Below, piece by piece: positions 25,566 to 34,864 of a stretch of DNA of 64,000 nt (position 1 is its first letter; each line of letters opens with the position of its first letter). The translations under genes and the position numbers were made by a program. The stretch spans positions 1 to 64,000 of the forward strand of contig JAEUPF010000092.1 of assembly GCA_016790425.1 (NCBI GenBank). Reading direction: 5' to 3'. A model generated the notes under the pieces. The model was given only the letters and a program-made list of their open reading frames with translations, searched no databases and was not told the origin of the DNA. The DNA comes from Rubrivivax sp. GTDB taxonomy: Bacteria; Pseudomonadota; Gammaproteobacteria; Burkholderiales; Burkholderiaceae_C.

Positions 25566-26602
25566 TCCGGCTTCGCGCCCGAGTAGCGCACCAGCTGCGC
25601 CCAGCGCGCCACGTCGGCGCGCACGAAGGCGGCGAAGGCCTCCGGCGCGTTGCCCACCGGCGTGCCGCCGTCGGCCTCGATGCGCCGGCGCATGGCGGCG
25701 CTGCCGATGGCCGTGCGCGCCGCGTCGCTGACGCGCTTGACGAGATCGGGCGCCATCTTCGCCGGCCCGAACAGGCCGAACCAGGCCGACGACTCGAAGC
25801 CCGGCAGCGTCTCGGCGATGGCCGGCACGTCGGGCAGCTGCGGCAGCCGCATCGCGCTCGTCACGCCCAGTGCCTTCAGCCGCCCCGCCGCGACCAGGCT
25901 GCGCGCGTTGCCCACCGCTGCGAACATCAGCGGCACGTTGCCCGCCAGCACGTCGGCGATCGCCGGCGCGGTGCCGCGGTAGGGGATGTTGACGATGTAC
26001 AGGCCGGCGCGCAGCTTGAACGCCTCGCCGGCCAGGTGCAGCGAGCTGCCGATGCCGCCGATGGCGAAGCTCAACTGGCCCGGCCGCGTCTTGGCGTACG
26101 CGATCAGTTCGCGCACGTCGGCCACCGGGAGCGAGGGGTGCGCCACCAGCAGCGAAGGCGACGTGGCCACCATCGTCAGCGGCGTGAAGTCGGCCACCGG
26201 GTCGAACGGCAGCTTCGGGTACAGCGTGGCGTTGATCGTGTGGCTCGTGAAGCTCAGCAGCAGCGTGTTGCCGTCCGGCGCCGCCTTGGCCACCGTGTCG
26301 GCGGCGAGGTTGCCCCCGGCGCCGCTCTTGTTCTCGACGATGACGGTGCGCCCGCCGAGTGCGCGGCCCATCTCGGGGGCGATCTCGCGCGCCAGCGTGT
26401 CGGTGCTGCCGCCGGGCGGCGCGCCGACGAGGATGCGCGCCGGCGGACCGCTGCCGCCGCCGAGCTGGGCGCGCACGAGGGCCGGCGCGGCGGCGAGGGC
26501 GGCGGGCAGCGCCAGCAGCCTGAAGAGGGTGCGCCGGCGCGAGGCAGGGCGCTCACCGGCAGGGCGTTCGCGGCGTTCGCGGCGTTCGCGGTGGTGGCTC
26601 AT
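25562..26602 (-). CDS. Bug/TctC-family periplasmic binding protein
   Basis: The 346-residue protein has a basic N-terminus with a RERRERR repeat, then RRRTLFRLLALPAALAAAP as an export signal with twin Arg. The core shows Bug hallmarks: ILVGAPPGGSTDTLAREIA, VIVENKSGAGGNLAAD, SFAIGGIGSSLHLAGEAF and NIPYRGTAPAIADVLAGN. Bug proteins capture carboxylates, amino acids or cyclic amides for tripartite tricarboxylate transporters or for signalling; no TctA or TctB gene is in the window. It sits between an ABC importer and the hydratase subunits and overlaps the latter, so it is part of the operon. Confidence 0.92.
   Translation of the reverse strand: MSHHRERRERRERPAGERPASRRRTLFRLLALPAALAAAPALVRAQLGGGSGPPARILVGAPPGGSTDTLAREIAPEMGRALGGRTVIVENKSGAGGNLAADTVAKAAPDGNTLLLSFTSHTINATLYPKLPFDPVADFTPLTMVATSPSLLVAHPSLPVADVRELIAYAKTRPGQLSFAIGGIGSSLHLAGEAFKLRAGLYIVNIPYRGTAPAIADVLAGNVPLMFAAVGNARSLVAAGRLKALGVTSAMRLPQLPDVPAIAETLPGFESSAWFGLFGPAKMAPDLVKRVSDAARTAIGSAAMRRRIEADGGTPVGNAPEAFAAFVRADVARWAQLVRYSGAKPE
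26563..26589. repeat. Three-copy 9-bp tandem repeat (ggcgttcgc) at the Bug gene start
   Basis: Three perfect copies encode RER-RER-RER in the first 15 residues of the Bug protein, in the n-region ahead of the signal peptide. Confidence 0.85.
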
Positions 26603-26663
26603 GTCGCGGGGAAGTAGTGGGGGTGAAGGTTCGAAGCCCGTGCTCGATCGGCGCGATGCTTTC

Positions 26664-27376
<713 letters not shown>

Positions 27377-27380
<4 letters not shown>

Positions 27381-28144
27381 GCCGCCGCTCCGCGCAGCCG
27401 CGCTGCCGTGCCGTGCCCGAGGTATGCCTCGATCACCCGGGCGTCGCCGGCGATCTGCGCCGGCGAGCCCTCGGCGATGAGCTGCCCCTGCGCCAGCACC
27501 CACACGTGCTCGGCGAGGTTCATCACCGCCTGCATCACGTGTTCGATCATCAGGACCGTCGTGGCGCGCCCGCCCGCTGCGGCGGTGACGAGGGAGCGCA
27601 CGACCGGGATCATCTCGGCGATCTCCTGCGGGTTGAGCCCGGCCAGCACTTCGTCGAGCAGCAGCAGCCGCGGCTGCGTCGCCAGCGCGCGCGCCAGCTC
27701 GAGCCGCTTGCGCCCGGCCACCGTCAGGTCGCCGGCGGGCTTGTCCAGTTGCGCCGCCAGCCCCACGCGCTCGGCCACGGCCTCGGCGGCTGCGAGCGCG
27801 GCGCGGCGGCCGGGCTCGCGCAGGTGCGCGCCGACGGCGATGTTCTCGCGCACGGTTTGCGCTGCGAACGGCTGCACGATCTGGAAGGTGCGCGTCAGCC
27901 CGGCACGCGCGTTGGCGTGCGGCGGCCGGCCGGTGATGTCCTGACCGGCAAAGTGAACGGAGCCGGCGTCGGGCGCGAGGAAGCCGCTGACGAGCGCGAA
28001 AAGGGTCGTCTTGCCGGCGCCGTTCGGGCCGATCAGCGCCGTCAGCGTGCCTTCGCGCACCGCGAAGCTCACGTCCTGCACGGCGCGCAGGCCGCCGAAG
28101 GCGCGCGACACATTCTGGACGTTCAGCAGCGGTTCAGGCGCCAT
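27377..28144 (-). CDS. Branched-chain-type ABC importer ATPase (LivG family)
   Basis: This 255-residue ATPase has Walker A GPNGAGKTT, Walker B LLLLDEVLAGLNP and the H-loop in VLMIEHVMQAV. The normally conserved LSGG-type signature is weak; the region reads KPAGDLTVAGRKRLELARAL, so the signature begins at DLTVAGRK. The C-terminal tail VIEAYLGHG is the LivG family extension. It partners the LivF-type ATPase and overlaps the permease gene by 11 bases. Confidence 0.93.
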
Positions 28145-29159
28145 GCCGCTCCTCCGCCGCGGCGCCGGGTGCGGGCGGCCGCTGCGCCGCCCGCCGCCAC
28201 GGCCAGCGCGCCCCGGCCCTTGCGCCGTGCGGCACGCCGGCCAGTCCGCGCGGCATGAACATCACGATCAGCACGAGCACGCTGCCGTAGATGACCATGT
28301 TCAGGCCGGGCAGCTCGCCGAACAGGTTGCGCGTGAGGTCGGCCAGCGTGTGCAACGCCGCGGCGCCCAGCAGCGGCCCCCACAGCGTACCCATGCCGCC
28401 GACGATGGCCGCCACCAGCGCCTCCACCGAGACGTGCGGCCCGAACGCGATGCCCGGGTCGATGTACTGGAACACCTGCACGTAGAAGGCGCCGGCCGCG
28501 CCCATGAAGGCGGCCGACAGCGAGATCGCGCCGAGCTTGACGCGCCACGGGTCGACGCCGACCGCGCGCGCGGCGTCCTCGTTGTCGCGCACCGCCTGCA
28601 GCCGGGCGCCGAAGCGGCTGTGGCGCAGCCAGCAGGTGGCCGCCAGCGCCGCGACGACGAAGGCCAGCGCGAGCAGTGCGTAGCCCGTGCGCGAGCCGAA
28701 CTGCAGGTTGGCGATGCCCTCGCGCAGCGGCACCATCAGCCCGACTCCGCCGCCGGTGAAGCCGGCCGAGACCGCGAGGATGCGGAAGACCTCGGCGAAG
28801 GCGAGCGTGACGAGCGCGAAGTACGAGCCCTTCAGCCCGTAGCGGAACGTCAGCGCGCCGACGCCGGCGCCCACCGCCGCGGCGGTCGCCACCGCCAGCA
28901 CCAGCGCGGCCCACGGGTTGATGCCGAACGTGACCTGGGCGACGGCCTGCGCGTAGGCGCCGCAGCCGAAGAACAGCGCGTGGCCGAACGAGAACTGCCC
29001 GCCGTAGCCGCCGAGGATGTTCCAGCTCTGCGCCAGCAGCGCGGCGTAGAGCGTCATCATCACGAAGTTGAGCCACACGCCGGACTCGAGCACGACGATG
29101 GTCTGCACCATCGCCGCGGCGAAGAGGGCGATGAAGGCGATGTCGCGTGAAAGGCTCAC
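28134..29159 (-). CDS. Branched-chain-type ABC importer permease (LivM family)
   Basis: The 341-residue protein has 8-10 membrane segments and the LivM coupling-loop sequence AVRDNEDAARAVGVDPWRVK, plus NILGGYGGQFSFGHALFFG. The GTG at 29159 is preferred because a purine-rich AGGGGG lies 8 bases upstream; a longer start at 29222 would add a charged, non-membrane N-terminus. It forms the translocation path with the LivH-type permease. The C-terminus is a cytoplasmic Arg/Ala/Pro-rich tail. Confidence 0.9.
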   Translation of the reverse strand: MSLSRDIAFIALFAAAMVQTIVVLESGVWLNFVMMTLYAALLAQSWNILGGYGGQFSFGHALFFGCGAYAQAVAQVTFGINPWAALVLAVATAAAVGAGVGALTFRYGLKGSYFALVTLAFAEVFRILAVSAGFTGGGVGLMVPLREGIANLQFGSRTGYALLALAFVVAALAATCWLRHSRFGARLQAVRDNEDAARAVGVDPWRVKLGAISLSAAFMGAAGAFYVQVFQYIDPGIAFGPHVSVEALVAAIVGGMGTLWGPLLGAAALHTLADLTRNLFGELPGLNMVIYGSVLVLIVMFMPRGLAGVPHGARAGARWPWRRAAQRPPAPGAAAEERHGA

Positions 29160-29277
29160 CGGGCAGACCCCCTGCCGGCCCGACCGGGCACGAGCGCCGC
29201 AGGCGAGGCGGTGCTGTGCCACCGCCGCGCCGCCGGGGGCAGGCGGCGGTGCAGGCGGTTCATCGCGAGCCGGGACC

Positions 29278-30168
29278 TCACGCCCGCGCCCCGAACAGCC
29301 CCTGCGGCCTGAACAGCAGCACGGCGATGAAGATCGCGAAGATGCCGATCTGCCCCAGCGACTCGCCGAGGAAGAGGCCGCCCAGCGACTCGACGACGCC
29401 GATCAGCAAGCCGCCGGCCAGCGCGCCGGCGAAGCTGCCCATGCCTCCGAGCACGACGATGGTGAAGGCGACCAGCACGAAGCCGCCGCCCACCTGCGGA
29501 TTGACGTAGTACGCCGGCAGCAGGAAGCACGCGGCCGCGCCCAGGCACGCCAGGCCGATGCCGAAGCTCATCGCGTAGACATGCTCGACGTCGATGCCCA
29601 CCAGGCGCGCGCCCTGCTTTTCCCTGGCCACGGCGCGGATGGCGCGGCCGAGGTCGGTGCGCCCGACCACCAGCAGCAGCAGCGCCGAAGCGACCAGCGC
29701 GCCCGCGAAAGCGACCAGCTTGGGCAGGGCGATGAAAGCCGCCCCGGCGCCGAAGGGCGACGGGATCTCGACCGTGGTCAGCGTGTACGCGGTGTCGATC
29801 GTGCGCGTGTCGCTCTTGAAGAACATCAGCGCCAGGTTCTCCAGCACGATGGAGATGCCCAGCGTCACGAGCAGGATGTTCTCATCCTTGCCATGGCTGG
29901 CGCGGTTGATGACGCCGGCCTGCAGCGCGTAGCCGAGCGCGAACATGCCCGGCACCAGCAGCGGCAGCGCCAGGTACGGGTCGAGCCCGAGCGCGGACTT
30001 CAGCCACCACACCGCGTACAGCGCCACCATCAGCAGCGCCCCGTGCGCGAAGTTGATGATGTGCAGCACGCCGTAGATCAGCGTCAGCCCCAGCGCCACC
30101 AGCGCATAGACGGCGCCGGTGGTGAGCCCGTTGAGGACCGACGGGAAGAGGATGCCGGGGTCGAGCAT
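29278..30168 (-). CDS. Branched-chain-type ABC importer permease (LivH family)
   Basis: The 296-residue membrane protein starts MLDPGILFPSVLNGLTTGAV and has the conserved YGVLHIINFAHGALLM region and the coupling loop RAIRAVAREKQGARLVGIDV, both LivH traits. It lies 50 bases downstream of the binding-protein gene, from which it is separated by a stem-loop, and 118 bases upstream of the LivM-type start. Confidence 0.94.
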   Translation of the reverse strand: MLDPGILFPSVLNGLTTGAVYALVALGLTLIYGVLHIINFAHGALLMVALYAVWWLKSALGLDPYLALPLLVPGMFALGYALQAGVINRASHGKDENILLVTLGISIVLENLALMFFKSDTRTIDTAYTLTTVEIPSPFGAGAAFIALPKLVAFAGALVASALLLLVVGRTDLGRAIRAVAREKQGARLVGIDVEHVYAMSFGIGLACLGAAACFLLPAYYVNPQVGGGFVLVAFTIVVLGGMGSFAGALAGGLLIGVVESLGGLFLGESLGQIGIFAIFIAVLLFRPQGLFGARA

Positions 30169-30182
30169 CGGTGTGTCCGCTC

Positions 30183-30207
30183 CCTCTGCCGCTTGGGGCG
30201 GCAGGGG
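30183..30207 (-). other. Stem-loop between binding-protein and permease genes
   Basis: The arms ccctgccgc-like 30183-30192 and 30198-30207 pair over 10 bp (7 perfect, then one G-U and two G-C) around a 5-base loop. Hairpins at this position in importer operons usually let the binding protein be made in excess over the permease. Confidence 0.5.
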
Positions 30208-30218
30208 CAGGTGCGCCG

Positions 30219-31433
30219 TCAGGCCCGCAGCGGGAAGATGGGCTCGGCCTCGCGGTACTCGCGCGGCACGACGACGCGGATGTCGCCCTTGATCACCTGC
30301 GTCATCAGCGGCTGCGCGCCCTCGTTCTGGCCGTTGACGAACTTCGTCGGGCCGTAGGGCATGAAGTGGTCGCTGAAGGTGCTGGCCGCCAGCGCCGCGG
30401 TGATGGCGGCGCGGTCGGCGCTCTTCGCCTTGTCGATGGCGTCGGCCAGCAGGCGCACGGCGGTGTAGGTGTTGAACACCTCGTACGTGTAGAAGAGCCC
30501 CTTGGCCTCGGTGCGCTTCCGCAGGGCCGCGCTGCGCGCGTCCTTCGGGTTGAACCAGTGGTTGCAGTCGATGATGCCGTTGGCCGCGTCGGGAAACTCC
30601 TTCAGGAACTTGTAGCTCGAAGCGGCGCCGCCCAGCACCGAGTAGATGGCCTTGGGCACCACCTTCTGCTGCTGCATCGTGCGCACCAGCAGCGCGTACT
30701 CGTTGTAGTAGTTGGCCGGGATCACGATGTCGGGGTTGAGCGACTTCATGCGCAGCACGATGTTGTTGAAGTCGCGCGTCGGGTTGGCGTGCTTGATGAC
30801 CTCGGCCACGTCGAAGCCGAAGGTGGGCAGCTTCTCCTTGAGCAGGTTGGCCGTTCCGGTGCCGAACAGGCTCTCCTCGTGGATGATCATCACCGTCCTG
30901 GCCGGCTTGCCGGCGACGCTGTTGAGCACGCCCAGGTTGTTGACGGCGATCTGCGCGCAGACGCGGTAGCCGGGGCCGAAGCGGAACGTGTTCTTCAGCC
31001 CGCGCTCGACGATCTGGTCGGCGACGCCCACGTCCACCACATGCGGCAGGCCGTGCTTGGCGGCGGCCTGCGTGGTGGCCAGGCAGATGGCGCTGGCGTA
31101 GGCGCCGACCACCGCCGAACAGCCGGCCTCGTTCATCTTCTCGATCTCGGCCGTGCCGGCCTGCGGCGTGCTCTGCGCGTCGCCGAGCATGACGTCGAGC
31201 TTGGCGCCACCGAGGCTCTTGATGCCGGCCTTGTTGATGTCCTCGACGGCCATCAGCGCGCCGGCGCGGCATTGCGCGCCCGAGAAGGCCAGCGCGCCCG
31301 TCACCGGGTGCAGGATGCCCACCTTCACCGGCTTGGGCTGCGCGCCGGCGACGAGCGGCAAGGCCAGCGCCGAGGCGGCGGCGGACGAGTGCTGGATGAA
31401 GCGGCGGCGGGAAAGGCGGCTGAAGCGGCTCAT
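30219..31433 (-). CDS. Branched-chain-type ABC importer substrate-binding protein
   Basis: The 404-residue protein has a Tat-like signal (SRRRFIQHSSAAASALALP) and the type-I periplasmic fold of the LivJ/amide-binding family: VKVGILHPVTGALAFSG, VGAYASAICLATTQAAAKHG, and NPDIVIPANYYNEYALLV. The wider family also binds amides, urea and aromatic acids, so a branched-chain amino acid ligand is not certain. It heads the importer genes (permeases and ATPases follow) and lies downstream of a GntR regulator on the same strand. Confidence 0.92.
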   Translation of the reverse strand: MSRFSRLSRRRFIQHSSAAASALALPLVAGAQPKPVKVGILHPVTGALAFSGAQCRAGALMAVEDINKAGIKSLGGAKLDVMLGDAQSTPQAGTAEIEKMNEAGCSAVVGAYASAICLATTQAAAKHGLPHVVDVGVADQIVERGLKNTFRFGPGYRVCAQIAVNNLGVLNSVAGKPARTVMIIHEESLFGTGTANLLKEKLPTFGFDVAEVIKHANPTRDFNNIVLRMKSLNPDIVIPANYYNEYALLVRTMQQQKVVPKAIYSVLGGAASSYKFLKEFPDAANGIIDCNHWFNPKDARSAALRKRTEAKGLFYTYEVFNTYTAVRLLADAIDKAKSADRAAITAALAASTFSDHFMPYGPTKFVNGQNEGAQPLMTQVIKGDIRVVVPREYREAEPIFPLRA

Positions 31434-31496
31434 GAGGGGCTCTCCTCGTTCGTTGTGGCAGGACAGCAGGCGCGCGACAGACCCGGCGCACGCCTG

Positions 31497-32309
31497 CTAG
31501 TGGAACTGCGCGGTCAGCGCCTTGCTGACCCACACCTTGGCGTCGATGCTGCCCACGCGCGACAGCTGCATCTCGTACTGGTAGCGGTCGGGGCGGTACA
31601 GGCCGTGCAGCCACTGCACCGGGCGGCCGCGCTCGTCGTGGATCAGGCGCGTCACGGCCAGCAGCGCCGAGCCCACCTCCACCGCGAGGTGGTGCGCGGC
31701 GTCCGCGTCGGCCAGCCGGGCGCTGATCACCTGCGTGGCGCCGCCGATGCGCACGCCGCCTTCTTCGAGCAGGATGAGGATCGGCTTGCGGGCCAGCTCG
31801 CGGCGGCCGAAGCCGGCGGCCAGCGCCGCGGGCACGTGCGTGGTGATCAGCGACAGCGGCCCCTCGCGGGTGCTGCGCACGCGGCGCGCCTTCTGCACCG
31901 GGGCGCCCGGCTCGAGGTGCAGCGCCTGGGCCACCGCGGCGCTGGCCTTGACGATGGTGCACTCGAGCACCTTCACCTTGGTGGCCAGGCCCATCGTGAC
32001 GATGTTCTCGAGCAGGCCGGTGAGCTGGGCGCGCGAGCGGCCGGGCGCTGCGCCGGCGGCGCCGTTGCCGCGGCGACCGGGGGCGGCGGTGCGCGGCACC
32101 GTGCCGCGCCCGCGGGCGCGCTCGATGAGGCCGTCGGCGACGAGTTGCGCCAGTGCCTTGCGCACGGTGATGCGGGCGACGCCGAACTGCCCGGCCAGCG
32201 AAACCTCGCCGGGCAGGCCGGCAGCGAAGCGGCCTTCGGCGAGCTGCTCGCGCAGCACCAGGTAGATCTGGTGGTACTTCGGCAGGGGCAGCGCGGCCGG
32301 GGCGTTCAC
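31497..32309 (-). CDS. GntR-family transcription regulator, HutC/UTRA subgroup
   Basis: The 270-residue protein has an N-terminal winged helix (PKYHQIYLVLREQL, EVSLAGQFGVARITVRKALAQLVADGLIERARGRGT) followed by a UTRA ligand-binding domain (PVQKARRVRSTREGPLSLIT, RLIHDERGRPVQWLHGLYRPDRYQYEMQL). UTRA regulators sense small metabolites and usually repress adjacent transport and catabolic genes. Placed directly upstream of the ABC importer on the same strand, it most likely controls the 22204-31433 run. Confidence 0.93.
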   Translation of the reverse strand: MNAPAALPLPKYHQIYLVLREQLAEGRFAAGLPGEVSLAGQFGVARITVRKALAQLVADGLIERARGRGTVPRTAAPGRRGNGAAGAAPGRSRAQLTGLLENIVTMGLATKVKVLECTIVKASAAVAQALHLEPGAPVQKARRVRSTREGPLSLITTHVPAALAAGFGRRELARKPILILLEEGGVRIGGATQVISARLADADAAHHLAVEVGSALLAVTRLIHDERGRPVQWLHGLYRPDRYQYEMQLSRVGSIDAKVWVSKALTAQFH

Positions 32310-32407
32310 GCGGCGGGAGGCTAGGCCTGTCCGAATGTGCTGTCAATGGGACAAAGCCGGCGGCGCCGCGCCCGCTGCCGCGGCGCCGGCCCCGCGACGC
32401 GCCTCGC

Positions 32408-33526
32408 TCAGGCCGCCGCCAGCCCGGCCACGGCCTGGTGGGCCACCGCCAGGCCCTGCGCCACCACCTGCTCCTTCCAGGCCGGCGTGTCGACGTAGAA
32501 CGCGTCGCGCATCTGGCGCTTGATCGCGGCGCGCTGCTCGGCGCCCGCTTCCGGGTGGTTGTAGAGCCACTGGTCGGCGCGCAGCGCCGCCATCACGTCG
32601 GTCATCGGCAGCGTGCCGTACTCGATGGCCAGGCCGGTGTACTCGGCCTGCGGGCAGTGCAGGTAGGCGGCGTTGAAGAGCAGGCCGGTCAGCTCGGCCG
32701 AAGCCGACGAGCCGTCGTACATCGAGGTGACCGTGGCGCCGTCCACCGCCCACCAGCGGCGGGCGCGGGCCAGCGCCGCGGGGTCGTTGCGGTCGGCGAA
32801 GATCCGCTCGCCGTGGCCGCTGGGGCCGAGGCCGGTGTGGATGTCGATCCAGCCGAGCCGGCGGCAGCGCTGGCCGTGTTCTTCGAGCACGTGCGCCAGC
32901 GTCGTGCGGCTCCAGGTCGGCCGGTGGCCGCCGAAGAACAGGCCCTCGGGGTGCGCGTACTGGCCCTGGCTCAGCGCCGCCTGCAGCGCGCGTTCGCCGT
33001 GGCGCTGCGCGAACGCGGCGAGCTGGGCCTCGTTCTGCGGCGCCGGCGGCCAGGTGGCCGGCACGACGAAGCGGGCGAGCTCGTCGTAGCCCGCGTTGGC
33101 CGGCAGCGGCGCATGGTGGTCGAAGTCCTGCCAGTTGCGGTTGAGGTCGACGTTCTCCTGCGTCGTGCGGCGCAGCCACGAGAAGCCGTAGGGGTTGAGC
33201 GCGTGCACGTAGAGCACGGCCACGCCGGCGGCCCTGGCGGCGGCGTGGAAGCGGTTGTCGGACAGCAGCGCGTTCTGCACGCCCGAGCCGCAGAAGCCTT
33301 CCGCGCCGTGGCAGGCGCTGCTGACGACGAGCAGCGCGCGCGCATCGGCAGCGCCGAAGCGGGCCACGTCCATCGCCAGCACTTCGCCCTCGCGGCCCAC
33401 CAGCGGGTGCACGTGCGGGTGCACGTCCAGGTCGGCGGCTTCGGCGCAGGCGGCGAACTTCGCGCGCGCCTGGGCGTAGGTCGGCGCGAAGAAGCGCTCG
33501 GCGTTGTCGACGCTGCTGCTGGCCAT
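32408..33526 (-). CDS. M14-like metallocarboxypeptidase, DUF2817
   Basis: The 372-residue protein matches the DUF2817 branch of M14 peptidases. The zinc-site HxxE is in SSACHGAEGFCG and the third ligand His in LGWIDIHTGLG. NPYGFSWLRRTTQENVDLNRNW supplies the Asn-Arg substrate region, and IEYGT near the C-terminus may carry the catalytic Glu. No signal peptide is seen, so it acts on cytoplasmic peptides or amide conjugates. The ATG at 33526 has GGAG 8 bases upstream. It lies 16 bases after the M20 amidohydrolase gene. Confidence 0.85.
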   Translation of the reverse strand: MASSSVDNAERFFAPTYAQARAKFAACAEAADLDVHPHVHPLVGREGEVLAMDVARFGAADARALLVVSSACHGAEGFCGSGVQNALLSDNRFHAAARAAGVAVLYVHALNPYGFSWLRRTTQENVDLNRNWQDFDHHAPLPANAGYDELARFVVPATWPPAPQNEAQLAAFAQRHGERALQAALSQGQYAHPEGLFFGGHRPTWSRTTLAHVLEEHGQRCRRLGWIDIHTGLGPSGHGERIFADRNDPAALARARRWWAVDGATVTSMYDGSSASAELTGLLFNAAYLHCPQAEYTGLAIEYGTLPMTDVMAALRADQWLYNHPEAGAEQRAAIKRQMRDAFYVDTPAWKEQVVAQGLAVAHQAVAGLAAA

Positions 33527-33542
33527 CACCGCAGCTCCGCGG

Positions 33543-34739
33543 TCAACGCTGCGGCCGGTTCAGCCACGCCTCGGCGATGCGCACCCAGGCCGTGGCGCCC
33601 AGCGGGATCAGCTCGTCGTTGAAGTCGTAGCTGGGGTTGTGCAGCGTGCACGGGCCGACGCCATGGCCATGCGCGCGGTGCGTGCCGTCGCCGTTGCCGA
33701 TCATGAAGTAGCAGCCGGGCCTCGCCTGCAGGAAGAAGCTGAAGTCCTCGCTGCCCATCGTCGGCTCGAACGGCAGCACGTTGGCCGCGCCGACCACGTC
33801 GCCGAGCACGCTGGCCACGAACGCGGTCTCGGCGGCGTGGTTCACCGTCACCGGGTAGCCGCGGTCGAAGGTGAACTCGCAGGTGGCGCCGTGCGCGGCG
33901 CAGATGCCCTCGGCCACTTCGCGCATGCGCCGCTCGATCAGCGTGACGGCCTCGTCGCTGAGCGTGCGCACGGTGCCCTTGACGCTGGCCGAATCGGGGA
34001 TGACGTTGAACGCCTCGCCGGCATCGATCATCGTGGCCGAGATCACCGCCGCTTCCATCGCCCGCAGGTTGCGGCTGACGATCGTCTGCCAGGCCATGAC
34101 GATCTGGCAGGCCACCGGCACCGGGTCGACGCCGAGGTACGACAACGCCGCGTGCGAGCCCTTGCCGCGCACGGTGAGGGTGAAGATGCTGCCCGAGGCC
34201 ATCACCGGCCCGGCGCTGACGCCGAAGGTGCCGGCCGCGTAGCCGGGCCAGTTGTGGGCGCCGAAGATGGCTTCCATCGGGAAGCGGTCGAAGAGGCCGT
34301 CTTCGATCATCTTGCGCGCGCCGGCGCCGCCTTCCTCCGCCGGCTGGAACACGAGGTAGACGGTGCCGTCGAAGGGGCGGTGCTTCGCGAGGTGCTTGGC
34401 CGCTGCCAGCAGCATCGCGGTGTGGCCGTCGTGGCCGCAGGCGTGCATCTTGCCGGCGTGGCGGCTGGCGTGCGCGAAGGTGTTGTGCTCGGTCATCGGC
34501 AGCGCGTCCATGTCGGCGCGCAGGCCCACGGCGCGCTTGCTGCTGCCGTTGCTGACGATGCCCACGACGCCGGTCTTGCCCAGGCCCCGGTGGACCGGGA
34601 TGCCCCAGTCGGTGAGCGCCTTGGCCACCAGGTCGGCGGTGCGGTTCTCCTCATAGCACAGCTCGGGGTGGGCGTGGATGTCGCGTCGGATGGCGGCGAT
34701 GCTCGCGGCATCGGCCAGGATGGGCTCGATCAGGTTCAT
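33543..34739 (-). CDS. M20-family amidohydrolase (hippurate hydrolase/aminoacylase type)
   Basis: The 398-residue protein has the M20D metal sites: MHACGHDGHTAMLL, PAEEGGAGA, GAHNWPGYAAG and MGSEDFSFF. Family members hydrolyse N-acyl amino acids, hippurate or indole-acetyl conjugates. DAHPEL-like wording at the N-terminus (IRRDIHAHPELCYEENRT) is typical. It is followed at 16 bases by the M14-like gene; both may feed amino acids or organic acids released from conjugates to the downstream catabolic genes. Confidence 0.93.
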   Translation of the reverse strand: MNLIEPILADAASIAAIRRDIHAHPELCYEENRTADLVAKALTDWGIPVHRGLGKTGVVGIVSNGSSKRAVGLRADMDALPMTEHNTFAHASRHAGKMHACGHDGHTAMLLAAAKHLAKHRPFDGTVYLVFQPAEEGGAGARKMIEDGLFDRFPMEAIFGAHNWPGYAAGTFGVSAGPVMASGSIFTLTVRGKGSHAALSYLGVDPVPVACQIVMAWQTIVSRNLRAMEAAVISATMIDAGEAFNVIPDSASVKGTVRTLSDEAVTLIERRMREVAEGICAAHGATCEFTFDRGYPVTVNHAAETAFVASVLGDVVGAANVLPFEPTMGSEDFSFFLQARPGCYFMIGNGDGTHRAHGHGVGPCTLHNPSYDFNDELIPLGATAWVRIAEAWLNRPQR

Positions 34740-34864
34740 GGTGTGTGCTGGCTCCGGCGCAGCCGGACAGGCATAGGGTGGCGGGCATGTTAGCGCCGCT
34801 GTCGCGGGCGTGCCGGCCCGCGGCCGGCGGCAAGGAAACCGCTGGCCGAGCGGGGCGCCGGGGC

